Source: Tuberibacillus sp. Marseille-P3662 | GTDB taxonomy: Bacteria > Bacillota > Bacilli > Bacillales > Sporolactobacillaceae | DNA: 64,000 bases | Assembly: GCF_900178005.1 (NCBI RefSeq) | Contig: NZ_FXBS01000006.1 | Span: 1,178,001-1,242,000 of the forward strand | Direction of reading: 5' to 3' | Program-made: the position numbers and the translations under genes | The notes under the pieces: model-generated | What the model was told of the DNA's origin: nothing | Seen by the model: the letters and a program-made list of their open reading frames with translations, nothing else | The model's database searches: none | Shown: positions 57,020 through 64,000 of the stretch, piece after piece | Position numbering within the stretch: position 1 is the first letter of the stretch | How the letters are laid out: each line of letters opens with the position of its first letter

Positions 57020-57150
57020 AATTAAGCTAAAGGATTGGAAGTGATTCTAAATAATGGGTTATTAAAGGGTTCAGTGAGAAATGATTTTAAAATGTATCGT
57101 TCGAAGGCATAGGAGATCGGCACTTCATGTTTTTTGAACTTGGGGATATT

Positions 57151-57190
57151 AAGAAAGAGCAGAAACCGTACCATAGGCACGGTTTCTGCT
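57151..57190 (-). terminator. Terminator of codY
   Basis: AGCAGAAACCGT (57158-57169) and ACGGTTTCTGCT (57179-57190) form a perfect 12-bp stem with a 9-nt loop. The minus-strand tail CTTTCTTAATA is moderately T-rich. It separates the codY operon from fla/che. Confidence 0.8.
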
Positions 57191-57196
57191 TAATGA

Positions 57197-57973
57197 TTAA
57201 TCACCTTGGATTTTTTCTAGTTCATAGAGGAATTTGTCATTAAGAACTTTAATGTATGTTCCTTTCATACCTAAAGACCGGGATTCAATGACGCCGGCAC
57301 TTTCAAGTTTCCGCAGAGCGTTAACGATAACTGAACGAGTAATACCGACACGATCAGCAATTTTACTGGCGACTAATAAACCTTCTTTACCATCCAGCTC
57401 ATTGAATATATGCTCAATGGCTTCAAGTTCACTATATGACAATGAACTGATCGCCATTTGTACAATGGCTTTGTCTCTAGCCTCTTCTTCGACTTCTTCG
57501 GTTTTTTCCCGTAGAATTTCCATACCGACAACAGTGGAACCGTATTCGGCAAGAAGCAAGTCATCATCAGCAAAAGATTCTTGTAGACGAGATAAAACCA
57601 ATGTACCCAAACGTTCTTGATTACCAACAATCGGAACAATGGTAGTCAAACCATTTTCGAACAATTCCCGGTTTTCTTCAGGGAAAGCCGTTAATGGATC
57701 GTTAATATCAATATTCGCGGACGTTTCGGTGATCTTAAATAAATTTTGCGTATATTCTTCCGGAAATTGACGCTGTTGGAACATTTCTTTCATCCGGTCA
57801 TTCTCGATTTCAAGGTTCAAAGCCATGCCAATTAATTTTCCACGGCGGGAAAGAACAAAGATGTTGGCTTCAATAACATCACGCAACGTCTCTGCCATTT
57901 GATTAAAATTAACCGGTGTCGACGCGTTTTGTAACATATTGTTAATTTTACGCGTTTTTTCAAGTAGATTCAT
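57197..57973 (-). CDS. codY: Global nutrient-responsive regulator CodY
   Basis: Represses stationary-phase, amino-acid and motility genes when branched-chain amino acids and GTP are high. Product 258 residues: an N-terminal GAF domain (about 1-155), and a C-terminal winged helix with [20 protein letters not shown] (about 204-223) and [20 protein letters not shown]. It is last in the xerC-hslV-hslU-codY operon and ends in a 12-bp terminator stem. Confidence 0.97.
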   Translation of the reverse strand: MNLLEKTRKINNMLQNASTPVNFNQMAETLRDVIEANIFVLSRRGKLIGMALNLEIENDRMKEMFQQRQFPEEYTQNLFKITETSANIDINDPLTAFPEENRELFENGLTTIVPIVGNQERLGTLVLSRLQESFADDDLLLAEYGSTVVGMEILREKTEEVEEEARDKAIVQMAISSLSYSELEAIEHIFNELDGKEGLLVASKIADRVGITRSVIVNALRKLESAGVIESRSLGMKGTYIKVLNDKFLYELEKIQGD

Positions 57974-57996
57974 GATAATCCTCCTAAATTATTCAG

Positions 57997-59397
57997 TTAT
58001 AGAATGTATTGGCTTAAATCGCGATTTTCGGCAATTGAAGACAGTTTATCTTCAACATACTCAGGTGTGATGGTGATTTTCTCAAGCGTGACATCCGGTG
58101 CTTCAAACGATAAATCCTCTAAAAGTTTTTCTAATATCGTATGAAGCCGTCTAGCACCAATGTTGTCTGTATCCTGATTCACTTCATACGCGATTTCAGC
58201 GATCCTACGAATAGCATCGTCAGAAAATTCAACATTAATACCTTCTGTTTCCAATAATGCTTTATATTGCTTTTGCAAAGCATTGTTAGGTTCGACTAAA
58301 ATGTTCATAAAGTCGTCGACCGAAAGACTTGCAAGCTCCACCCGGATCGGGAACCGTCCTTGAAGCTCAGGAATCAAATCAGAAGGCTTGGCTGTATGAA
58401 AAGCACCGGCAGAGATGAACAAAATATGATCCGTTTTAACAGTGCCATATTTAGTCGTAATCGTCGAACCTTCGACAATCGGCAGGATATCTCTTTGCAC
58501 ACCTTCGCGCGACACATCTCCAGATTGACTGCTGCTATTCGCAGTTACCTTATCGATTTCATCAATAAAAATGATGCCCGATTCTTCAGCCCGTGTCACA
58601 GCTTCTTGGTTGACCTCATCCATATCAATCAGTTTTTGAGCTTCATCTTGCTTTAATACGTCCCGGGCATCACTTACCGTGAGCTTTCGCTTTTTCTTTT
58701 TCTTCGGCATCATGTTGCCAAGCATATCCTGCATGTTCATACCTAATTGTTCCATACCCGCACCCTGAAACAAATCAAACATGCCTTGTTGTTGCTGCTC
58801 CTCAACTTCGATCGTTACCATTTGCTCTTCAAGTTCACCTAGTTCTAACAGGCGGCGTGTTTGGTCCCGCTTTTCTTTCTTACTTGTGTCTTCATCTTCA
58901 TCGTCAGTATTGTCCGATTCTTGATTTTGTGAACCGAAGAACATTTCAAAAGGATTCTTGTTACCTGTCTCTTTTTTCTTCGACGGAACCAAGATATCAA
59001 CCAGGCGTTCATTAGCCAACTCAGTAGCTTTGTCTTCAACTTCCGCCATTTTCTCCTCTTTAACCATACGAATCGATGTCTCAACTAAATCACGAATCAT
59101 GGACTCGACGTCCCGCCCTACATAACCGACCTCGGTAAACTTTGTCGCTTCCAATTTAACGAATGGTGCACCAACAAGCTTTGCAAGCCGACGAGCAATT
59201 TCTGTTTTGCCCACTCCGGTCGGTCCAATCATCAAAATATTTTTTGGTACAATTTCATCTCGAATCTTCTCATCCAAAAGCATCCGCCGATATCGATTGC
59301 GCAAGGCAATGGCTACCGATTTTTTTGCTTTCTTTTGCCCAATGATATACTGATCCAAACGCTCGACAATTTGTTTAGGGGTTAACGCGTTCGTCAT
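57997..59397 (-). CDS. hslU: HslU (ClpY/CodX) unfoldase ATPase
   Basis: AAA+ unfoldase that feeds substrates to HslV. Product 466 residues: Walker [21 protein letters not shown] (about 56-75), pore motif [14 protein letters not shown] (about 91), intermediate domain (about 110-240) with charged low-complexity stretches, Walker [12 protein letters not shown], and C-terminal LSQYIL, which would insert into HslV. Start [10 protein letters not shown] with GCCTCC complement 8 nt upstream; the frame opens two codons earlier. Confidence 0.96.
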   Translation of the reverse strand: MTNALTPKQIVERLDQYIIGQKKAKKSVAIALRNRYRRMLLDEKIRDEIVPKNILMIGPTGVGKTEIARRLAKLVGAPFVKLEATKFTEVGYVGRDVESMIRDLVETSIRMVKEEKMAEVEDKATELANERLVDILVPSKKKETGNKNPFEMFFGSQNQESDNTDDEDEDTSKKEKRDQTRRLLELGELEEQMVTIEVEEQQQQGMFDLFQGAGMEQLGMNMQDMLGNMMPKKKKKRKLTVSDARDVLKQDEAQKLIDMDEVNQEAVTRAEESGIIFIDEIDKVTANSSSQSGDVSREGVQRDILPIVEGSTITTKYGTVKTDHILFISAGAFHTAKPSDLIPELQGRFPIRVELASLSVDDFMNILVEPNNALQKQYKALLETEGINVEFSDDAIRRIAEIAYEVNQDTDNIGARRLHTILEKLLEDLSFEAPDVTLEKITITPEYVEDKLSSIAENRDLSQYIL

Positions 59398-59424
59398 CAA
59401 CAATGCCTCCTTAGTAAGACAAGA

Positions 59425-59973
59425 CTACAACTCTTCAACTACAATTTGATTATTCGTAAACACACAAATTTCGCTGGCAATATTCAGTGCTTGGTAAGCA
59501 ATGTCTTTGGCTGATAGTCCTTCACTATACCGCTTGAGAGCCCGACCGGCTGCGAGCGCATAGTTACCACCCGATCCAATAGCTAATATACCATCATCCG
59601 GTTCAATGACTTCTCCTGTTCCAGAAATGAGTAAAAGCTTAGAAGCATCCATAACAATCAGCATGGCCTGCAACTGCCTTAATACTTTGTCACTGCGCCA
59701 TTCTTTAGCTAATTCAACAGCCGCTCTTTGTAGATTGCCATTGAATTCCTCAAGCCTACCTTCAAATTTCTCGAATAAAGTGAATGCATCAGCAACAGAG
59801 CCGGCAAATCCGGCAACCACTTTTCCATGATAGAGTTGACGAACTTTTCGAGCAGTATGTTTCATGACAACTTGTTCTCCTAAGGTAACCTGACCGTCAC
59901 CGGCGATGGCAGCTTTGCCATTATGATGGATCGCAAATATAGTCGTTGCATGGAATTCAGAATTGCTCAACAT
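59425..59973 (-). CDS. hslV: HslV (ClpQ/CodW) peptidase, N-terminal nucleophile type
   Basis: Peptidase of the HslUV (CodWX) complex. Product up to 182 residues. Core signatures [20 protein letters not shown] and [20 protein letters not shown] are intact. E. coli-type enzymes begin with Thr1 (TTI), but the Bacillus form carries a short extension and is reported to use an N-terminal serine. Here the ATG gives [13 protein letters not shown]; the TTG one codon later (8 nt from GGAGG) would give [12 protein letters not shown], exposing serine after methionine removal, which fits the serine mechanism better. Reported with the ATG; both are open. Confidence 0.93.
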   Translation of the reverse strand: MLSNSEFHATTIFAIHHNGKAAIAGDGQVTLGEQVVMKHTARKVRQLYHGKVVAGFAGSVADAFTLFEKFEGRLEEFNGNLQRAAVELAKEWRSDKVLRQLQAMLIVMDASKLLLISGTGEVIEPDDGILAIGSGGNYALAAGRALKRYSEGLSAKDIAYQALNIASEICVFTNNQIVVEEL

Positions 59974-59983
59974 GGATTCCTCC

Positions 59984-60877
59984 TTATGCTCTTGGGTGAT
60001 GGGCTAAATATGTATCTCGCAAACGTTCCTTTGTGACATGGGTATATATTTGAGTCGTCGATAAGTTTTCGTGTCCCAATAGTTCCTGTACAGCACGCAA
60101 ATCGGCACCAGCATTAAGCAGGTGGGTCGCAAACGAATGTCTGATTGTATGAGGGCTGACTTTATTCGTCAACGACGCCTTCTGAACCATCTTATGTAGA
60201 ATCATTCGAATGCCTCTTGCTGACAGCTGACCGCCCCGATAGTTGACAAATAATTGACAATGATGCGGCTTCCGGTTCATCAACTGTTCTCTACCCTCTT
60301 TAATATAGCTCTCAAGCGCTTCAGATGCAAAACTTCCAACTGGAACATAACGTTCCTTTCTACCTTTCCCCTTAGCCATAACCATGCCGAGATCCAAATC
60401 TAATCGATCCAATGTCAAACCTGTCAATTCACTGACGCGTAAACCTGTTGCATACAATAGTTCTATTATTGCCTGATTACGCTGACCCAGCGGCTTGCTT
60501 AAATCTTCTACTTCAAGCAGCTTGCCCATTTCCTCCTCATATAAAAAGGACGGCAAACGGTGATGTTGCTTTGGAGAAGCCGCCAAGGCGAAAGGGTTAT
60601 GTTCAAGTGACGATTCCCTATTAAGAAAGCGATAAAAACTTCGCAAAGCTGACAACTTGCGTGCAACCGTGCGTCGCGAGCGCCCAACTTGTACCTGGTC
60701 GGTTAAAAACAACCTAACAGAAGCATAAGAAACAGCAGCAAAATTCTTGATGCCCTGCTGCTTCATGAATTGCCGAAATGCTTCTATGTCATTAGTGTAG
60801 TGTACAATCGTATGTTCTGACGCATGCTTCTCAACTTCCAAGTATCTTATAAAGGATTTAACGAATGATTGAGTCAT
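59984..60877 (-). CDS. xerC: Tyrosine recombinase XerC (CodV)
   Basis: Resolves chromosome dimers at dif with XerD. Product 297 residues: an N-terminal SAM-like core-binding domain (1-90), then the catalytic domain with Arg in [13 protein letters not shown] (about 145), [20 protein letters not shown] (His and Arg), [17 protein letters not shown] with the tyrosine near 276. As in Bacillus it heads the hslVU-codY group, but it follows topA directly; trmFO is missing between. Confidence 0.95.
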   Translation of the reverse strand: MTQSFVKSFIRYLEVEKHASEHTIVHYTNDIEAFRQFMKQQGIKNFAAVSYASVRLFLTDQVQVGRSRRTVARKLSALRSFYRFLNRESSLEHNPFALAASPKQHHRLPSFLYEEEMGKLLEVEDLSKPLGQRNQAIIELLYATGLRVSELTGLTLDRLDLDLGMVMAKGKGRKERYVPVGSFASEALESYIKEGREQLMNRKPHHCQLFVNYRGGQLSARGIRMILHKMVQKASLTNKVSPHTIRHSFATHLLNAGADLRAVQELLGHENLSTTQIYTHVTKERLRDTYLAHHPRA

Positions 60878-60900
60878 TTTTTACCACCAAACTTAAGAAA

Positions 60901-60931
60901 GCTCCTAAATCGTATCACAATTCAGGAGCTC
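60901..60931 (-). other. Hairpin between topA and xerC
   Basis: AGCTCCTGAAT and ATTTAGGAGCT pair over 11 bp with one G-T, loop 9 nt, minus strand. The tail TTCTTAAG is weakly T-rich. It may end topA transcription, or, if the promoter at 60942-60970 is real, be a 5' hairpin of the xerC mRNA. Confidence 0.5.
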
Positions 60932-60941
60932 TGACAACAGA

Positions 60942-60970
60942 TTTTACAATTTTGTAACAAAATTCTGAAT
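60942..60970 (-). promoter_or_regulatory. Candidate xerC-hslVU-codY promoter containing a dyad
   Basis: TTCAGA (60965-60970), a 17-nt spacer and TAAAAT (60942-60947), minus strand. The spacer is almost filled by AATTTTGT-A-ACAAAATT (60949-60965), a perfect 8-1-8 dyad suggestive of an operator. The dyad resembles but does not match the CodY box. Confidence 0.45.
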
Positions 60971-60996
60971 AGTCCTCTGTGTCCGCTTATTACGGA

Positions 60997-63072
60997 TTAT
61001 TGCGGGTCTTCTTGATAATCACAGTTGGAACACTTCACGTAATTCCCTTTTTTACGTTTTTTCTCAACAAGATACTCGCCACACTTAGGACAGTTTCTTG
61101 GTAAAGGTTTATCCCATGAAATGAAATCACATTCAGGATAGCGGTCACAACCATAGAACTTCTTCTGTTTCTTGCCCTTTCTTTCTACAACATTTCCCTC
61201 TTTACAGTTCGGACAAGTTACCCCGATTTCCTTCAGGATCGGTTTGGTGTTACGGCAGTCGGGAAAATTGGAGCATGCTAAAAACTTGCCGTAACGTCCC
61301 ATCTTATAGACCATCTCATGACCGCATTCCTCACAATCAATGCCAGCCGGTTCGTCGCGGATTTCGACTTCTTTCATTTCCTTCTCCGCTTTTTCCAGAT
61401 GCTTTTCAAAATCTTGATAAAACTCGGCAATGACTTTAACCCAATCTACTTTGCCTTCTTCAACCGCATCTAAATCGTCTTCCATCTTCACCGTAAAATC
61501 AACATCAATGATTTCTGAAAAAAACTCAACGACTTGTTCGAGGACAACCTCACCTAATTCCGTCGGGACAAATTTCCGATCCTCTAATGTGACATAATTA
61601 CGGCGCTGAATGGTATCGAGCGTCGGGGCATAAGTTGAGGGCCGGCCAATGCCTAACTCTTCCATTGTTCGCACCAGACGAGCTTCCGAATAACGCGGCG
61701 GCGGTTGAGTAAAGTGCTGTTTCGGCTCAATCTTTTCCTTAGATACCTTCATACCATCTTCTAGTTGTGGTAAAAAGTTGTCATCATCTTTCTTTTTGTC
61801 ATCACTGCCCTCAATGTAAAGTTTCATAAAACCGGGGAATTTTATTTTTGAACCTGTTGCCCGGAACATAACACCTTGGTTAACGAGATCAGCACGCACG
61901 GTATCCATAATGGCAGGTGCCATTTGACTGGCAACAAAACGTTCCCAGATCAATTTATATAGCCTGTACTGATCACGGCTCAAATGTTCCTTAATCTCTT
62001 TTGGCTTATTGCCAACGGACGTCGGTCGGATGGCTTCGTGAGCGTCTTGGGCGTTTTCATTTTTCTTTTTGCTATTTTGGCTGCCCTTTCCGACAAACTT
62101 GGAACCGTATTTATCTTTGATGTAATCCTTGGCTTCGCTTTGAGCCACATCAGAAATCCGGGTCGAGTCTGTCCGCATGTAAGTGATCAAACCGGTGGTC
62201 CCTTGCTTGCCAATATTAATCCCTTCATAGAGTTGTTGCGCTAACATCATCGTTTTCTTCGCTCGAAAATTTAATTTACGAGCCGCCTCCTGTTGGATGG
62301 ATGACGTTATAAATGGCGGCACCGGGTTTCGCTTTCTTTCCTTCTCCGTGACATTCTGCACTTCAAATTGATCACCCTTAAGACGGTTTAAGACACTGTC
62401 GACTTCCGATTGATTGTTCAATTCCTGTTTTTTACCATCAACGCCGTAAAATTGGGCATTAAAAGTATCCTTTTCGGTTGTAAAGGTGCCATCGATCGAC
62501 CAATATTCTTTGGGTTCAAAATTTTGTATCTCTTGTTCCCGCTCAATGATTAATTTTAAAGCGACCGATTGTACACGACCGGCACTTAAACCTTTTTTGA
62601 CTTTGCGCCAAAGCAATGGGCTAATGTTATAGCCGACTAATCGATCCAAAACTCGACGAGCTTGTTGCGCATTGACTAAATCCATATCAATCGTTCGCGG
62701 CTCTTTAAATGCATCTTTGATAGCGTTTTTAGTGATTTCATTAAATACGACACGACATTCCGTATCATCACTAATGTTCAAACTATGCGCCAAATGCCAA
62801 GCAATCGCTTCGCCTTCACGGTCGGGGTCGGCTGCTAGATAGACTTTCTTCGCTTTTTTCGCAGCATCTTTTAATTCCTTAAGAACCGGGCCTTTCCCGC
62901 GTATAGTGATGTATTTCGGATCAAAATTATCGTCTATGTTCACGCCCATCTGACTTTTGGGCAAATCACGTACATGTCCCATTGAGGCTTTAACTTTAAA
63001 TTTTTTTCCTAGATATCTATTGATGGTTTTCGCTTTAGCGGGGGATTCAACGATGACAAGATAGTCTTCCAT
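60997..63072 (-). CDS. topA: DNA topoisomerase I
   Basis: Relaxes negative supercoils. Product 691 residues, as in B. subtilis. Toprim domain starts [20 protein letters not shown] with [15 protein letters not shown]; the nucleophilic tyrosine is in [16 protein letters not shown] (about 300); three C4 zinc ribbons at the end ([24 protein letters not shown]) are intact. It has a sigma-A promoter upstream and follows dprA, the conserved order. Confidence 0.97.
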   Translation of the reverse strand: MEDYLVIVESPAKAKTINRYLGKKFKVKASMGHVRDLPKSQMGVNIDDNFDPKYITIRGKGPVLKELKDAAKKAKKVYLAADPDREGEAIAWHLAHSLNISDDTECRVVFNEITKNAIKDAFKEPRTIDMDLVNAQQARRVLDRLVGYNISPLLWRKVKKGLSAGRVQSVALKLIIEREQEIQNFEPKEYWSIDGTFTTEKDTFNAQFYGVDGKKQELNNQSEVDSVLNRLKGDQFEVQNVTEKERKRNPVPPFITSSIQQEAARKLNFRAKKTMMLAQQLYEGINIGKQGTTGLITYMRTDSTRISDVAQSEAKDYIKDKYGSKFVGKGSQNSKKKNENAQDAHEAIRPTSVGNKPKEIKEHLSRDQYRLYKLIWERFVASQMAPAIMDTVRADLVNQGVMFRATGSKIKFPGFMKLYIEGSDDKKKDDDNFLPQLEDGMKVSKEKIEPKQHFTQPPPRYSEARLVRTMEELGIGRPSTYAPTLDTIQRRNYVTLEDRKFVPTELGEVVLEQVVEFFSEIIDVDFTVKMEDDLDAVEEGKVDWVKVIAEFYQDFEKHLEKAEKEMKEVEIRDEPAGIDCEECGHEMVYKMGRYGKFLACSNFPDCRNTKPILKEIGVTCPNCKEGNVVERKGKKQKKFYGCDRYPECDFISWDKPLPRNCPKCGEYLVEKKRKKGNYVKCSNCDYQEDPQ

Positions 63073-63116
63073 ACCTGTAATTTCTCCCCTTTTTTGTTTT
63101 AATAAAATCTTAACTT

Positions 63117-63145
63117 ATATTAAATACTGTATCGTCGTTTGTCAA
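63117..63145 (-). promoter_or_regulatory. Sigma-A promoter of topA
   Basis: Consensus TTGACA (63140-63145), a 17-nt spacer and TAATAT (63117-63122), minus strand, about 45-70 nt before the topA ATG. In several bacteria topA promoters respond to supercoiling; nothing here tests that. Confidence 0.65.
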
Positions 63146-63185
63146 ACAATGCCTATATCATACGACTACTTCTAGATGTTTTCGA

Positions 63186-64000
63186 CTAGCTTATTCCAAA
63201 AAAATGGCGTTCATTCATAATATCTTGGCTGCTCGTAACTAATTTTGCGCCTTGTTGAATCAAACGATTGGTTCCCAGAGCATCATCTGTCAGTATTGTC
63301 CCTGGTACAGCAAACACATCACGGCCCTGTTCTAAGGCCTGGTCAGCCGTTATTAATGAGCCGCTTCGCTCTTTCGCTTCGACAACCAAAGTTCCTGCAG
63401 ATAAACCGCTGATGATCCGATTGCGTTCGGGAAAACGCCATCGTGCCGGTTTCGTACTGGGAGGATATTCACTGATGACAAGATGATGATCACATAACAA
63501 GCGAAACAATCCTTGATTTTGTTTCGGGTATGGATGGTCAAAACCCGAGCCTAGTACAGCAATCGTTCCGTTTGTCAACCCTATTTGATGGGCCCGTGCA
63601 TCAATCCCAACAGCCATGCCGCTGACAAGCACAAACCCCTCATTAACAAGGGGATTCAAAATTTTATCCATACTTTTCACGCCAGCCTGACTTGGGCGTC
63701 TGGTCCCAACCACGCTGAGTTTTTTTGCCGCCTGTAACAAGGATACATCGCCTTGTGTGTATAAGACCCAAGGCGGGTCATAGATTTCTTTTAACTCATT
63801 AGGATAATCAGCATCACCAATGGTTAACACGTGAATGCCTGTTTCTTGATACGTGCGAAGCAATCGTTCAATAGGTAGGGTATGTAAGGAGTGATAGAAT
63901 GTTTCAACCTTTTGTCTTGGCGTTCTCATGATCTCAACAAAATCGTCAACGGATAAATCATAGAGCCGATCCAGCGCCTCCTGATGTGTCATAAGTTTGT
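63186..64000 (-). CDS. dprA: DNA-processing protein DprA (Smf), 5' end outside window
   Basis: Binds incoming single-stranded DNA and loads RecA in natural transformation. The visible part is 271 codons with no in-frame stop up to the window edge. An ATG at 63990-63992 is open, but B. subtilis DprA is 297 residues, and the missing N-terminal 25 or so suggest the true start is beyond 64000. Core Rossmann fold: LSVVGTRRPSQAGV, VLVSGMAVGIDARAH, GSGFDHPYPKQN, FPERNRIISGLSAGTLVVEA and SGSLITADQALEQGRDVFAV. Confidence 0.92.
   Translation of the reverse strand, partial: KLMTHQEALDRLYDLSVDDFVEIMRTPRQKVETFYHSLHTLPIERLLRTYQETGIHVLTIGDADYPNELKEIYDPPWVLYTQGDVSLLQAAKKLSVVGTRRPSQAGVKSMDKILNPLVNEGFVLVSGMAVGIDARAHQIGLTNGTIAVLGSGFDHPYPKQNQGLFRLLCDHHLVISEYPPSTKPARWRFPERNRIISGLSAGTLVVEAKERSGSLITADQALEQGRDVFAVPGTILTDDALGTNRLIQQGAKLVTSSQDIMNERHFFGIS

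Larger units (their letters stand above)
56874..57196 (-). promoter_or_regulatory. fla/che operon upstream region
   Basis: This 323-nt gap holds the codY terminator and the control region of flgB. On the minus strand I see a possible sigma-D -10, GCCGATCT (rc at 57114-57121), but no TAAA at the right distance, and a TATACT box (56906-56911), 33 nt before flgB, without a good -35. A hairpin ACACT-AGTGT lies near 56981-56995. No gene is seen. The promoter is certainly here or inside codY, but I cannot place it. Confidence 0.5.

Noticed and set aside
57114-57121. Sigma-D promoter for flgB
   Set aside because: GCCGATCT is a fair -10, but no TAAA lies about 15 nt upstream, so it is only mentioned.

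Overview
All 66 protein genes found lie on the minus strand, so the operons read from right (64000) to left (1). Gene content and order follow the well-known chromosomal block of endospore-forming Bacillales: dprA-topA-xerC-hslVU-codY, the long fla/che operon, rpsB-tsf-pyrH-frr-uppS-cdsA-dxr-rseP-proS-polC, the rimP-nusA-infB operon through rpsO, pnp, and the spore dipicolinate/diaminopimelate genes. PolC, SigD, CodY, SwrB, SwrD, DpaAB and strong GGAGG ribosome sites with frequent TTG/GTG starts all indicate a low-GC, motile, spore-forming member of the Bacillaceae or a close family. I cannot name the species. There are no rRNA or tRNA genes, CRISPR arrays, transposases or prophage genes.

Layout, in transcription order. 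64000-60997: dprA (5' end outside the window) and topA. 60877-57197: xerC, hslV, hslU, codY; trmFO, usually between topA and xerC, is absent here. 56873-30235: about 26 kb of flagellar and chemotaxis genes, from basal-body rod (flgB, flgC), MS ring and switch (fliE, F, G), export ATPase (fliH, I, J), hook (fliK, flgD, a TIGR02530-type gene, flgE), switch (fliM, fliY, cheY), export gate (fliO, P, Q, R, flhB, flhA), placement GTPases (flhF, flhG), chemotaxis (cheB, A, W, C, D), to sigD and swrB. 30071-16533: translation, lipid, isoprenoid, protease and replication genes. 16408-8765: nusA/infB operon through rpsO. 8610-4047: pnp, ylxY, mlpA. 3791-1: dpaA, dpaB, asd and the start-side part of dapG, behind a good sigma-K promoter.

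The coding content is orthodox. The unusual signals are in gaps and in three proteins: (i) three tandem 43-bp units between rpsB and tsf, each folding into two short hairpins, five of the six showing a GUCCU loop (the sixth UUCCU); (ii) a 45-46 nt structured repeat present twice, in the rbfA-truB and motE-fliK gaps, with compensating stem changes; (iii) a 14-bp hairpin before truB whose loop can pair on both flanks; (iv) a prolyl-tRNA synthetase whose editing insert lacks the catalytic lysine and substrate loop; (v) a CheB without its receiver domain; (vi) a CheC with a changed first phosphatase motif. Starts were chosen from ribosome-site spacing and recalled family N-termini. Family comparisons are from memory, not from a search.
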